Shown in pieces: positions 1 through 9,129 of a stretch of DNA of 27,452 nucleotides (position 1 is its first letter; every line of letters begins with the position of its first letter). Below the pieces are notes generated by a model. The model searched no databases and was not told the DNA's origin. It was given only the letters and a program-made list of their open reading frames with translations. Made by a program: the position numbers and the translations under genes. The stretch is from Cytophagaceae bacterium (lineage in GTDB: Bacteria > Bacteroidota > Bacteroidia > Cytophagales > Cytophagaceae): the NCBI GenBank assembly GCA_021151805.1, contig JAGKWN010000053.1, positions 1 through 27,452 of the forward strand, written 5' to 3'.

Positions 1-24
1 ATAAAATACCCTTTACTTATACAC

Positions 25-966
25 ATGAAAAAGTTTATACTTTCACTCTTCATCTTAGTATCACATCAAATTGCTTTTGCCCAAATTGATTCCGTTGCAG
101 CTGCAGCTCAAATTGTGAAAACAAAACAAGGTACCGATACACTCTGGAGAAGCAGCATTGCTTTCGGGATCAACTTTTCAAACGTTGGTTTAAATAACTG
201 GGCCGGTGGTGGACAGAATGCCATGTCTTTCGTAGGTGTTTCGGTTGGTACACTTGAATACCACAAAAAACGAGTGCATTGGAATAATTTTTTAGATGTG
301 GCTTATGGATTCCAGCGACTGGGAAGTAAAACAGCACCATTCAGAAAGAGTGATGACCGCATTTACTTTCAGACAAAATTTGCTTACGAACAAACCAGTA
401 AATTACGTTATGCGGCTTTAGCAGATTTTAGATCTCAGTTCGCACAAGGGTTTAATTATTATGATAACATCAAAAAAGATTCTGCGGTTAAGATCTCTGA
501 CTTTCTTGCTCCTGCATATGTAACAGCTTCTTTAGGTTTGGAATATCTGCCATTTAAAAGTACCAGTATTATATTCTCTCCAGTATCTGCTAAATATACC
601 ATCGTGAATGATCCTGCGCTTTCAGATAGCGGAGCATATGGTGTAGCGCGCGGACAAAGAATCAGAAAAGAATACGGGGTTTCTATGATGTTAAAATATA
701 AAGCAGATATCGTTAAAAATGTAACATTTGCTACGCAGTTATATTTATTCGATAATTATAACAACTTCAATGTAGACGTATTCTGGGATTGCTTTTTATA
801 TCTGAAAGTAAACAAATTCCTGACAACAACATTTACAACCAACCTGATCTATGATGACGATATCAATATCAAGCGTGATGACGGTACGGTTGGTCCGGCG
901 ACACAATTTAAAAATGTACTCGCTGTAGGTCTTGTGTACAAATTAAATGGCTACGGTGTCCGTTAA
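25..966 (+). CDS. DUF3078 family outer-membrane-type protein
   Basis: Protein of 313 aa starting MKKFILSLFI, with a signal peptide of about 19 residues ending at AFA before Gln20. The mature part is rich in alternating aromatic and polar residues, as in outer-membrane beta-barrels, and ends VGLVYKLNGYGVR. The phrase GINFSNVGLNNWAGGGQNAMS near residue 50 is characteristic of the Bacteroidota DUF3078 family, whose role is unknown; DUF3078 proteins are presumed to sit in the outer membrane. The start is the first ATG, preceded by an A-rich stretch. Upstream sequence is cut by the window edge, so any partner gene to the left is unseen. A strong hairpin terminator follows directly. Family call is from memory of the motif; the barrel location is inference. 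Confidence 0.8.
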   Translation: MKKFILSLFILVSHQIAFAQIDSVAAAAQIVKTKQGTDTLWRSSIAFGINFSNVGLNNWAGGGQNAMSFVGVSVGTLEYHKKRVHWNNFLDVAYGFQRLGSKTAPFRKSDDRIYFQTKFAYEQTSKLRYAALADFRSQFAQGFNYYDNIKKDSAVKISDFLAPAYVTASLGLEYLPFKSTSIIFSPVSAKYTIVNDPALSDSGAYGVARGQRIRKEYGVSMMLKYKADIVKNVTFATQLYLFDNYNNFNVDVFWDCFLYLKVNKFLTTTFTTNLIYDDDINIKRDDGTVGPATQFKNVLAVGLVYKLNGYGVR

Positions 967-988
967 TTTTTACTGAGTCATAGTTCAT

Positions 989-1029
989 AAAAAAAGGTCA
1001 TCACGCTATCATCGTGATGACCTTTTTTT
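989..1029. terminator. bidirectional rho-independent terminator
   Basis: Perfect 10-bp stem GGTCATCACG / CGTGATGACC (996-1005 with 1013-1022), 7-base loop, flanked by seven A on the left and seven T on the right. It can end both the DUF3078 gene on + and the leftward operon that finishes at 1053. Confidence 0.88.
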
Positions 1030-1052
1030 GCATGTATATGTATTAATATCCG

Positions 1053-1589
1053 TTACTCCTTTTTCTGTATATATTGATTTTTTGCTTTGGGAAGGTGTGT
1101 AAAGACATCTACCGTTGCAAATTTAAAAGGTTTTTCTGTCTGCAGCTGCTGCGCTTTAACAGCATCATGCGTTTGGAACAATGTAATTTTTGCATTGCTG
1201 TTATCACCGGTTTCACTGTGTGTAAATTCGTATTCAAACATCTGCAGGTTTGATTTTTCAAACGTGTTGCTGGTCTTATAAATGGTAGTTGACGGTGTTA
1301 ATTGAATCTGGATGATGTGTGTGCTGTCAAAATTATGCAGTGCCATGCTCATATATACCGGGTAGTAATAATCTTTTTGAAAAAGAATAGTATCGGTATG
1401 TTTGAGTTTAAAGGCAAAATATCCGCTGTCGTTTGAAAACGTAATTAGATCGTGGTCGTGAGCAGATTTGATTTTAACACCGCTTACAGGCTTGAGCGTT
1501 GTGCAGTCCACGAGTTTCACATGCACGGTCTGCGCAGAAAGGGTAAGAGATGCAAGTAAGAATGTTAAAGATATATATAAGGTTTTCAT
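1053..1589 (-). CDS. exported protein with carboxypeptidase-like regulatory (CNA-B/TonB-plug type) domain
   Basis: Protein of 178 aa with signal peptide MKTLYISLTFLLASLTLSAQ. Residues about 21-95 (VHVKLVDCTTLKPVSGVKIK, then SNDSGYFAFKLKHTDTILFQ) read as the Ig-like CarboxypepD_reg-like fold common in exported Bacteroidota proteins: a 'what is modified/what is shown' pair of strands with the G-Y-F turn. The remaining C-terminal half has no motif I recognise. It is the last gene of a leftward operon: it starts 5 bases after the photolyase stop codon, so it is almost certainly cotranscribed with phr and tamB. Probable location is periplasm or outer membrane. No catalytic residues are visible; function unknown. 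Confidence 0.7.
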   Translation of the reverse strand: MKTLYISLTFLLASLTLSAQTVHVKLVDCTTLKPVSGVKIKSAHDHDLITFSNDSGYFAFKLKHTDTILFQKDYYYPVYMSMALHNFDSTHIIQIQLTPSTTIYKTSNTFEKSNLQMFEYEFTHSETGDNSNAKITLFQTHDAVKAQQLQTEKPFKFATVDVFTHLPKAKNQYIQKKE

Positions 1590-1594
1590 ACGGG

Positions 1595-2917
1595 TTAATT
1601 TTTTAGAACTGAAAATAATCTTTTTGCTCTTTCAACAGCAAATTTGTGATCAATCATTGGTTTAATATACGAAGAAGTACCAAATTCGGGCACCCATTTT
1701 TTGATATATTTATACTCCGGATCAAATTTTTCCTGTTGAGCTACCGGATTGAAAATTCGGAAATACGGTTGTGCATCAGCCCCTGTACCTGCGGCCCATT
1801 GCCAGTTTCCATTGTTGGCAGAGAGGTCGTAATCCAGTAATTTTTTTGCAAAATATGCTTCACCCCAGCGCCAGTCAATGAATAAATGTTTGGTTAGAAA
1901 ACTTGCGACAACCATACGTACCCGGTTGTGCATGTGTCCGGTTGCATTGAGTTCCCGCATGCCGGCATCTACCAGCGGATAACCTGTTCTGCCTTCACAC
2001 CAGCGTGTAAAATCTTCTTCATCGTGGCGCCATTGAATTACTCTGAACTTGGATTGAAATGGTTCTGTAACTACTTGGGGAAAATGAACCAGCAGCTGTT
2101 TGAAAAATTCTCTCCAGATCAGTTCACTTAACCAAACTGCATTCAGTGGCAGTGACTTCAATACTTTTTCACGGATACTGATGGTACCAAAGCGAAAGTG
2201 AATACCAAGGAGGGAAGTACCATGTTCGAGATATGGATAATCCCGTGTCTTGTCGTAATCAGTAATAATCTTGCGTGCAATCTGCACCGGTGGTATGGTG
2301 ATGGATGTATGCTCGAATCCCAATGCTTTCAGAGAAGGAATCGGCAACGGTGAAGACTTATAAAAAGAATCTGTATGCTTTTCCGATGGAAAAGTTATGA
2401 TAGGTTCTTCTGCTAATTTCTTAAGCCATTTGTTTTTGTAAGGGGTATAAACTTTATACGGAAGGCCGGTATCATTGAGTATATCATCCTTTTCAAAGAT
2501 GACCTGGTCTTTGAAAGAATAAAAGTTACAGGCATGTTTTTGTGCAAGTTCTGCAATGGCTGCATCGCGTTTGATGGCAGCTGGTTCATAATCGGTGTTC
2601 GTATAAATCGCCTGAACATGATATTCTTTCAGTAAAGTAGTGAAAGCCTGTAAAGGTGTGCTGTGCAGAATCTGAATATCGCTGCTGAAGGCTTGAAATT
2701 TAGATTTAAGTTCGGTAAGGGTTTTATGAATGAACTCCACGCGTGCATCGGCCGGCTCTTGCAGCCGGTCCAGTATTTCACGGTCGAAGATAAAGACGGG
2801 CACAACCGGATAACCGCTGGTTAACGCTTTGTAAAGTCCGTGATTGTCTTCCAAACGTAAATCTCTTCTGAACCAAAACAGAACCACAGGCTCAAGGTTG
2901 GATTGGTTATTCATCAT
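1595..2917 (-). CDS. phr: deoxyribodipyrimidine photolyase (class I cryptochrome/photolyase family)
   Basis: Light-driven flavoenzyme that splits cyclobutane pyrimidine dimers in DNA. The 440-aa protein has the N-terminal antenna-chromophore domain (VVLFWFRRDLRLEDNHGL, then VVPVFIFD) and the C-terminal FAD domain with class I signatures: WREFFKQLL, GRTGYPLVDAGMRELNATG, HMHNRVRMVVASFLTKHL, DWRWGE and LSANNGNWQWAAGTGADAQP. The Asn/Trp-rich stretch matches DNA-repairing photolyases rather than plant-type cryptochromes. Start chosen at the ATGATG at 2917, because upstream in-frame codons lie inside tamB; a GAGGAAG purine run precedes it. The start overlaps the tamB stop by 11 bases (ATGATGAATAA), so translational coupling is likely. 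The grouping of a photolyase with tamB has no obvious functional logic. Confidence 0.93.
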   Translation of the reverse strand: MMNNQSNLEPVVLFWFRRDLRLEDNHGLYKALTSGYPVVPVFIFDREILDRLQEPADARVEFIHKTLTELKSKFQAFSSDIQILHSTPLQAFTTLLKEYHVQAIYTNTDYEPAAIKRDAAIAELAQKHACNFYSFKDQVIFEKDDILNDTGLPYKVYTPYKNKWLKKLAEEPIITFPSEKHTDSFYKSSPLPIPSLKALGFEHTSITIPPVQIARKIITDYDKTRDYPYLEHGTSLLGIHFRFGTISIREKVLKSLPLNAVWLSELIWREFFKQLLVHFPQVVTEPFQSKFRVIQWRHDEEDFTRWCEGRTGYPLVDAGMRELNATGHMHNRVRMVVASFLTKHLFIDWRWGEAYFAKKLLDYDLSANNGNWQWAAGTGADAQPYFRIFNPVAQQEKFDPEYKYIKKWVPEFGTSSYIKPMIDHKFAVERAKRLFSVLKN

Positions 2918-5900
2918 CTTCCTCTTTGTTATATGGACTCCACATCTGTTTCGGAGCTTTGCGTTTCTTTTCTTTCTGATCTTTGTTCTTGCTTTTAAAA
3001 ATCTCTCCGATTTTATCAAAGCCCTGTACATGTTGCAAGCTCATGCCTGCAGCCATAGTAGTGGTTGTTGTGGTTGATGTGATGAGCGCGTTCTGGTTGA
3101 TCTTATTATATACTTTAGCCTTTAAATTTCCGCTTGGTGTCAGTATATATTCAACCGTCCACTCACCTACAATATTGGTCGCTGTAGTAGCAGTATTGGA
3201 GTAGTTGCCGCTCTGATGCGAAATTCGTAACCTGCCATCCAGCGCCGTGTAGGCAAAGCGCATGTTGAAGGTATTCAAACCGTTTTTATCAAGTGTAGTT
3301 AAGTCTACATTGATCTCGAGATTTTCATCAATCTGGGATACAAAACTACTCAGCTGGTTGGATAGCAGCTCACTTAAGTTGGCATAGGTGCTGTTGGCGT
3401 CTGATAAGCCATTTCCAATAGGAGAGAGTTTGCGCAGCACAATGACACTGAATGCCTGCTTATTCATTTCAGATGGATTTGAAGCCACATAGGTTTCAAA
3501 ATTGGTTACATATCCGGCAAATTGTCCGGGGTATTTGTTCTCAATGTTGATTCCAAGATTTACTTCCGGTGATTTTAAATTTCCTTTCAGACCCATCAAT
3601 ACATTCACTGGATATTTGCGTTGCGCATCCGGAGATTCTGTAAGATCTTCCGGCGCACCCGTTAAGATTGGTTTCAGCGAAGTGAAAATCCGATAGCGGG
3701 TATTGATATTCAATTCGGCTTCATAAGGGTCGCCCATCCAGCGGATCGTACTGCCCGGGTCAATGGTAAATTCTTTATTGATGATCCCCGCAAGGGTGAA
3801 GTTATATTTCCCTTTAGTGATTTCATAACTGCCGAACATATTGAAATCCCCACGGGTGTCAATGGTCATACGCATATTACCTGTGCCGTTGCCGCGAATA
3901 ATATCACCGGCTTTTTTATCGAAAATGATTTCTGTATAAGCATCCGGCGTTACAGCGAAGTTAAACTCCATTTCAATACCGGATAAATCAAGTTTCTTTT
4001 TTTGATCGATGTTAGCCGATTTTCGGTTGGGGTCAACAAAACGTATATAGCTTTCGTGTTCAACTCCTGCATAGGTATTGAGCGGAATGAAGATCTGTGT
4101 ATTCTGTTGAGACAATGCATTTGCTTTGATCTTGATTTTATTCAATGCACCGAGAATCTCCCAGTTGCCGGTTACGTATGCTTCACCATAAAACATATCA
4201 CCTTCATTTTCTTTCAGGTTCAATGCCTGGAAACCGTTGCCGTGCTGCAATGGAATAGTGCCTTTGAAATCCAGTACAAAGTTTTTGAAATGACTATGGT
4301 TCAAACCACCTGTGATGTGACACACTCGTTCGTTTACATCGTGCAGCTGTACATTATCAAACGAGATCCGGTCGTCTTTTAATTCAATCTTATCAGAAAA
4401 ATGATAAGTAGTACCTAAAAACGGAATTTTAAACGTACCGTGATCAACATCTATTTCACCTTTTACAACAGGTTCGGTTAAACTTCCTTTGATGGTTAAA
4501 TAGCCAGTGGCCTTCCCTGAAATATTGGTAAATACATCTTCAGCAATGGCATTCAGCGGAGATATATCGGATTCTTTAAATTGAGCTACCAGATTGATCT
4601 CTTCGCTTCGGGCATCACTTTCAGGAACATAATAGCCAGTCAGGTTAAATGTATTGCTATTGTTTCTGAGTACGTCAACATTCAGGTTCATCTGTTTGTT
4701 TGTTGCATTCCAAACGGCTTTTCCATCTACATCGCCTATAAAAAGGGTATCAACATGAAAATCATCAATCGTTAATTTACTGTCAAGATTCAATTCGCCT
4801 AGGTGTATATTACCGTTCACAATACCCGCAAGCTTAACCGAACTGAAGAGGTGAGAGAAATCCTGAATGGCGATGTTGTTCATCAGCACACTGCCGCTCG
4901 GGCCATCGCTCCCGGATTCGCCAACGAGTGTCATGCGTTGCTGGCTGTTGTATAAGCTTATGCTGTCAAATTTTACGCTGGTATTGTTAAAGTAGATTTT
5001 CCTGTCGTCTTCAAACGTCCATACTTTTTTTCCCAAACTTAAAATTGAATTGTCGAACGTGAGGATATTGTAAGGCTCATATAAATCAATGGTTCCGTTG
5101 ATACGCGTGCTGTTATCCGTTTTTTTCTGCTTGGCGCCAAAATAAATGGTTGCCTGCTCTCCGGATAAGACAGATTCGAAAACGAGATTTTCCGTTTCCA
5201 GCAGGTCGGGGTTAATTTGCTCTTCTGAATTGATCGTAATGTTACCCAGCACGGCAGAGCTATCGCTTTTCTGAGAACAGAAGAGAACGATTTTATTTTT
5301 TCTGAATTCGTATCCTTTATAATATAAGGTATCAATGTATGCGCGCGAGCGCAGGATCTTGGTTCTGCCTGAATTGAAGCGGCCTTTGATGGATGATTCT
5401 CCTGAGATGTATAAGCCCGGTGTGTAAATATTTAAAAACGCATTGATGTCGTGCAGCTTAATATCATAGGAGATATTGTAAGGTACTTCCTGGTGCGCAA
5501 TTTTGTCTTTGTAGTATTGAAGCACTTCCAGACTGTCATCCAAAATACTATTGCTTACTTCTGCAGCGAATTCTGTGAAGTCGTGCAGCATGACGGTAGG
5601 TTTGAAATGCCCGTTCACAGAAGCACTGATGATACTTGAATTGATTTCAAGCGTTCGGGATGTATCGGTGTTGATGGTTGAAATCAATTCCAGTGTATCA
5701 ACAAAGATCTCTTTGTTACCATTGTACAAGAGATAGGTGTCTGCCAGGTAGCCCTTGCCAACTGCATCATCAATCTCTGTACCTTTGAAATCGATGAATA
5801 CTTTTGTTTTAACAAGCAGGTCTTTATTGAAATAGTTCAGGTTTAATTTCTTCAATTGTGCTTTTTCACAGTCGATGGTGACCTGCAGAATTTTTTCAGG

Positions 5901-7457
5901 CATCCGGTAATCAAGCATACCATCAATGTTCATGACCAGGTTAGAATCTACAATATCGGCATGGCCATTGAACAGAGATTTTTGTATGAGGGCATCGGTA
6001 TGAATGTTCTTGTAGTTGTATTTATTGAACTCAATGGAATGAATGGTTGCAAGCATTTTCAGTTTAAGATCATCCACATCAAAACCAGTACCTTCAATAC
6101 TGCCGTTCATATTGATGTTGCCGAATTGATTGTTGCGGATAATCTTTCCTAAATTCAGATTATTGGTAATGAGTTTTCCGGAATAATAACTTTCACTTAA
6201 ATTTTCCTCCAGACGGAAAGTCATATCTGTTTTAACGTAACCAATGGCAGTGCTGAGTGCGGCATTGGCTACAAAACTTTTGGGCAATCCGTTAAATTCA
6301 ACCGCTCCTTTGAAATGGCCGAAATCTCGTATGGTACGGGCAATTTCTGTATCAAAGAAAGGAGCAAGGTCTTTCTCGCTGATGTATACATCCGTTAGAT
6401 TTGCATCAATATATGTTTTGAAGAAATTCGGAAGTCCATCCATATGTACGGAACCTTTCACATGACTCTGGCCTGTATACAAGGAAAGTTTGCTGATATT
6501 GAATTTACTGACCTTGCCGGCGGCTTTACAGCTGATGGCAAAGCGGTAGGGATACCTGACCAGCTCAGGTGCAAAAAAACGAATATCCTTGAGGTCAACA
6601 AAAGAGCTGTCAAGATTAGCATTGATGTATGCTTCTGTGTTGAAGTCTGCCAGATCCGTAATGGTGCCGTAGCTGATCTTCATATAATCCTGCAGAACAG
6701 TATTGCCAATATGGGCATACATGTTTTCAAGATCCATGTAATGGCCGCAAAGGGTGTATGTACCTGTGAGCTTATGCACCCGCAGCCTGGTGTGGCCTTC
6801 AACCGTAGTGAGGTCTTTGATGTCAATGCGGAACGTATCTGCAAAAGCATACAGGTTTTCTGTGATGCCGTAAATGCTGTCGAAGGAAAAATGGTTATGA
6901 TCGAAACCGCTGATATTGCCTTTGCGCATGTCGTCGTAGGCGAAGCGCATATTGACAAGCTTGATATCATCCAGTTTGAATGCTTCTTTGGCAGCGGTGG
7001 TATCCTGTGCATTTCCTAACTTTGCCGCAGCATCAATAAATTCGTTGATGTTCAGAATATCAGTACCCTTGTATTTGATCAGGTGTACTTCGCCATCTTT
7101 CAGAATGACGTCTTCGATCCGGAAGGTGAATTTCCGTTCAAGTGTGAAAAATTTATAGTCTACAAGTGCTTCTCCAAGATGGATCATGCGGCTACCTTTG
7201 TAGTCATAGAGCGAAATACCGGAGACTGTAAAATGATCGAACCAATCGATCTGAACACGTTCAATTTTTACTGTATAGTTTAAATACTCTGATAATTCTT
7301 TACTCACAATCTCCCCAACCTTCTCCTGTACATAAATAGTTCTGAAGCCTATTACTATGATAGTGAGTAGTATGAGTAAAATTAACGCAGTATAAGAGAC
7401 AGTTTTTAAAAACCTTCTTATGAAAATTCTGCTAAAATTCTTTACTTGAGTAATCAA
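2907..7457 (-). CDS. tamB: translocation and assembly module protein TamB (DUF490)
   Basis: Very large inner-membrane-anchored periplasmic protein, 1516 aa. A basic patch (KNFSRIFIRRFLK) precedes one membrane helix at about residues 20-39; the long remainder is beta-strand repeats (AsmA-like/TamB bridge) and ends in the conserved DUF490 region, seen in FNMFGSYEITKGKYNFTLAG, then DPGSTIRWMGDPYEAELNI and the DLTTLDKNGLNTFNMRFAYTALDGRLRI end. TamB family proteins are thought to bridge inner and outer membrane and help outer-membrane protein assembly or phospholipid transport. No ATG is available: an in-frame TGA lies at 7466-7464, so the start must be TTG at 7457 or ATT just after it. The 3' end overlaps phr. 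Divergent from tsaD, an arrangement I recall as frequent in Bacteroidota. Confidence 0.88.
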   Translation of the reverse strand: MITQVKNFSRIFIRRFLKTVSYTALILLILLTIIVIGFRTIYVQEKVGEIVSKELSEYLNYTVKIERVQIDWFDHFTVSGISLYDYKGSRMIHLGEALVDYKFFTLERKFTFRIEDVILKDGEVHLIKYKGTDILNINEFIDAAAKLGNAQDTTAAKEAFKLDDIKLVNMRFAYDDMRKGNISGFDHNHFSFDSIYGITENLYAFADTFRIDIKDLTTVEGHTRLRVHKLTGTYTLCGHYMDLENMYAHIGNTVLQDYMKISYGTITDLADFNTEAYINANLDSSFVDLKDIRFFAPELVRYPYRFAISCKAAGKVSKFNISKLSLYTGQSHVKGSVHMDGLPNFFKTYIDANLTDVYISEKDLAPFFDTEIARTIRDFGHFKGAVEFNGLPKSFVANAALSTAIGYVKTDMTFRLEENLSESYYSGKLITNNLNLGKIIRNNQFGNINMNGSIEGTGFDVDDLKLKMLATIHSIEFNKYNYKNIHTDALIQKSLFNGHADIVDSNLVMNIDGMLDYRMPEKILQVTIDCEKAQLKKLNLNYFNKDLLVKTKVFIDFKGTEIDDAVGKGYLADTYLLYNGNKEIFVDTLELISTINTDTSRTLEINSSIISASVNGHFKPTVMLHDFTEFAAEVSNSILDDSLEVLQYYKDKIAHQEVPYNISYDIKLHDINAFLNIYTPGLYISGESSIKGRFNSGRTKILRSRAYIDTLYYKGYEFRKNKIVLFCSQKSDSSAVLGNITINSEEQINPDLLETENLVFESVLSGEQATIYFGAKQKKTDNSTRINGTIDLYEPYNILTFDNSILSLGKKVWTFEDDRKIYFNNTSVKFDSISLYNSQQRMTLVGESGSDGPSGSVLMNNIAIQDFSHLFSSVKLAGIVNGNIHLGELNLDSKLTIDDFHVDTLFIGDVDGKAVWNATNKQMNLNVDVLRNNSNTFNLTGYYVPESDARSEEINLVAQFKESDISPLNAIAEDVFTNISGKATGYLTIKGSLTEPVVKGEIDVDHGTFKIPFLGTTYHFSDKIELKDDRISFDNVQLHDVNERVCHITGGLNHSHFKNFVLDFKGTIPLQHGNGFQALNLKENEGDMFYGEAYVTGNWEILGALNKIKIKANALSQQNTQIFIPLNTYAGVEHESYIRFVDPNRKSANIDQKKKLDLSGIEMEFNFAVTPDAYTEIIFDKKAGDIIRGNGTGNMRMTIDTRGDFNMFGSYEITKGKYNFTLAGIINKEFTIDPGSTIRWMGDPYEAELNINTRYRIFTSLKPILTGAPEDLTESPDAQRKYPVNVLMGLKGNLKSPEVNLGINIENKYPGQFAGYVTNFETYVASNPSEMNKQAFSVIVLRKLSPIGNGLSDANSTYANLSELLSNQLSSFVSQIDENLEINVDLTTLDKNGLNTFNMRFAYTALDGRLRISHQSGNYSNTATTATNIVGEWTVEYILTPSGNLKAKVYNKINQNALITSTTTTTTMAAGMSLQHVQGFDKIGEIFKSKNKDQKEKKRKAPKQMWSPYNKEEDDE

Positions 7458-7460
7458 TCT

Positions 7461-8477
7461 ATGTCAGTTACACTATTAGCCATCGAATCTTCCTGTGATG
7501 AAACAGCAGCAGCTGTCATTCAGGATGGGAATATACTATGTAATATAGTCGCTTCTCAGCAAATTCACGAGAAATATGGGGGAATTGTGCCTGAATTAGC
7601 CTCACGGGCACATCAGCAGCACATCATTCCGGTTGTATCACAAGCACTCCTTGAAGCAAATATACAAAAAACAGACCTGAATGCAGTAGCTTGCACTTCC
7701 GGTCCGGGGTTATTAGGCGCATTATTGGTTGGAGTATCTTTTTCCAAAACATTTGCCTCAGCATTGAACATTCCGGTGATTAAGGTGAATCACATGAAAG
7801 CTCATATCCTGGCGCATTTTATTGATGATCCCAAGCCTGCTTTTCCATTCATTTGCTTAACCGTTAGTGGCGGACATACGCAATTGGTGATTGTTAGAAA
7901 TTATCTTGAGATGGAGGTTGTAGGTGAAACCCAGGACGATGCCGTGGGTGAAGCATTTGATAAAACAGCAAAGTTAATGGGGCTGCCGTATCCCGGTGGA
8001 CCGCTGATTGATTCTTATGCCAAACAAGGGAATCCATTGGCCTTTCCTTTTCCAACGGTGGATATGCCTGCTTATAATTATTCCTTTAGCGGTATCAAAA
8101 CAGCTTTTATGTATTTCCTGAAAAAAAATACAGCTATTGATCCGGATTTTATACAGAAAAATTTACCCGATATTTGTGCCAGTGTGCAACATGCGCTGAT
8201 CGATGTGCTGATGCGGAAATTAAAGCGTCTGGTTGCTGATACCGGAATCAACCGGGTGGCAATCGCAGGTGGAGTTTCAGCCAATTCAGGCCTGAGAAAA
8301 GCGATGGAACAAAAACGAGATGAAGAAGGTTGGGATGTGTATATTCCAGCCTTTCAATATTGCACCGACAACGCGGGTATGATTGCGATGGCGGGCTATT
8401 ATCAATACCTGAACAAGGATTTCGCGTCCTGGGATCTTTCTCCGGAACCAAGGCTACGCATAGGAGGAGGTTTATAA
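7461..8477 (+). CDS. tsaD: tRNA N6-threonylcarbamoyladenosine transferase TsaD
   Basis: Catalytic subunit that, with TsaB and TsaE, transfers the threonylcarbamoyl group from TsaC-made TC-AMP to A37 of ANN-decoding tRNAs. The 338-aa protein has the expected length and motifs: LAIESSCDET at residues 7-15, the metal-binding HMKAH at 111-115, SGGHTQLV at 136-143, the DDAVGEAFDKTAKLMGLPYPGGP block from about 159, a late GGVSANSGLR, and the PRLRIGGGL end. The ATG at 7461 is chosen over an in-frame TTG at 7446 because the family begins right before the LAIESSCDE strand. It is followed after one base by smpB. Cytoplasmic, normally essential. Confidence 0.96.
   Translation: MSVTLLAIESSCDETAAAVIQDGNILCNIVASQQIHEKYGGIVPELASRAHQQHIIPVVSQALLEANIQKTDLNAVACTSGPGLLGALLVGVSFSKTFASALNIPVIKVNHMKAHILAHFIDDPKPAFPFICLTVSGGHTQLVIVRNYLEMEVVGETQDDAVGEAFDKTAKLMGLPYPGGPLIDSYAKQGNPLAFPFPTVDMPAYNYSFSGIKTAFMYFLKKNTAIDPDFIQKNLPDICASVQHALIDVLMRKLKRLVADTGINRVAIAGGVSANSGLRKAMEQKRDEEGWDVYIPAFQYCTDNAGMIAMAGYYQYLNKDFASWDLSPEPRLRIGGGL
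8462..8470 (+). promoter_or_regulatory. strong Shine-Dalgarno site for smpB
   Basis: AGGAGGAGG sits inside the last codons of tsaD, 8 bases before the smpB ATG at 8479. Bacteroidota genes usually lack such sites, so it stands out. It also encodes the Gly-Gly-Gly tail of TsaD, so it may be partly coincidental. Confidence 0.55.
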
Positions 8478-8478
8478 A

Positions 8479-8940
8479 ATGAGTACGAAAGAAATCGTTA
8501 AAAACGTTAACATAAAAAATAAGAAGGCATCTTTTGAATACGAATTCCTGGAAAAATACGAAGCCGGAATTGTATTGAGAGGTACTGAAATCAAGGCTAT
8601 CCGCATGAGTAAAGCTTCGATCACGGAAGCTTATTGTTTGTTTGATAAGGAGGAACTCTGGATCAAGAATATGAATATTTCTTCTTATGATAAAGGTTCT
8701 TTTTACAACCACGATCCCTTGAGTGCACGCAAACTGTTGCTCAAGAAAGCAGAGTTGAAAAAACTATTTGCACATTCAAAAGAAAAAGGCTTGACAATTA
8801 TCGCACTGCGTTTGTTTACTAACGAACGTGGGTATGCAAAAATTGAAATTGCATTGGCAAAAGGGAAGAAGCTGTATGATAAGCGTGAATCAATTAAGAG
8901 CAGAGATAATGATCGCGAGATGCAGCGAATGAAGCTTTAA
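8479..8940 (+). CDS. smpB: SsrA-binding protein SmpB
   Basis: Partner of tmRNA in trans-translation, which rescues stalled ribosomes and tags their products for degradation. The 153-aa length is normal. Conserved features in order: KNKKASFEYEFLEKYEAGIVLRGTEIKAIR (OB-fold and tmRNA-binding loop), ASITEAYCLF, a DPLSARKLLLKKAELKKL segment, and the basic C-terminal tail GKKLYDKRESIKSRDNDREM that folds into a helix in the mRNA channel. Start at 8479 leaves only one base after the tsaD stop, so the two are one transcript and likely coupled. The smRNA partner gene ssrA was not found in this window. Confidence 0.96.
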   Translation: MSTKEIVKNVNIKNKKASFEYEFLEKYEAGIVLRGTEIKAIRMSKASITEAYCLFDKEELWIKNMNISSYDKGSFYNHDPLSARKLLLKKAELKKLFAHSKEKGLTIIALRLFTNERGYAKIEIALAKGKKLYDKRESIKSRDNDREMQRMKL

Positions 8941-8941
8941 G

Positions 8942-9119
8942 CGGAACGCTTAAGGCCTAAAGCCTAAAGCCTAAAAACTCACCGTGGTCTGTGGCACACA
9001 GAACACCAACAAATGATAGAGTTAAGAAAGAATTGAATAGTGAATGGTCTGTGTGCCACAGACCATGGTTGTAGGATCATTATGGTAACAGCTTTAGGCA
9101 TTAGGCCTTAAGCCTTCGG
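8942..9119. repeat. nested inverted-repeat (MITE/REP-like) element
   Basis: Two inverted repeats, one inside the other. Outer arms 8942-8970 and 9091-9119 pair over 29 bases with 3 mismatches and contain a repeated heptamer (TAAAGCC, about three copies on the left). Inner arms 8985-9001 and 9049-9065 pair perfectly over 17 bases. Each inner arm is itself part of a palindrome: on the right, TGGTCTGTG and CACAGACCA flank TGC (9045-9065); on the left the same with GCA in the middle and one mismatch (8985-9005). It fills the gap between smpB and the NlpC/P60 gene. It carries no ORF. It could be a non-autonomous mobile repeat, a terminator-like mRNA structure, or a protein-binding site. Confidence 0.75.
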
Positions 9120-9129
9120 CTTAATAAAA

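Noticed and set aside
6444..7019. A 191-aa rightward frame opposite tamB
   Set aside because: It overlaps the well-supported tamB reading frame on the other strand and has no recognisable domain.
8942..9119. Nested repeat as tmRNA (ssrA) because it follows smpB
   Set aside because: No tRNA-like acceptor or T-arm and no tag reading frame are present in it.
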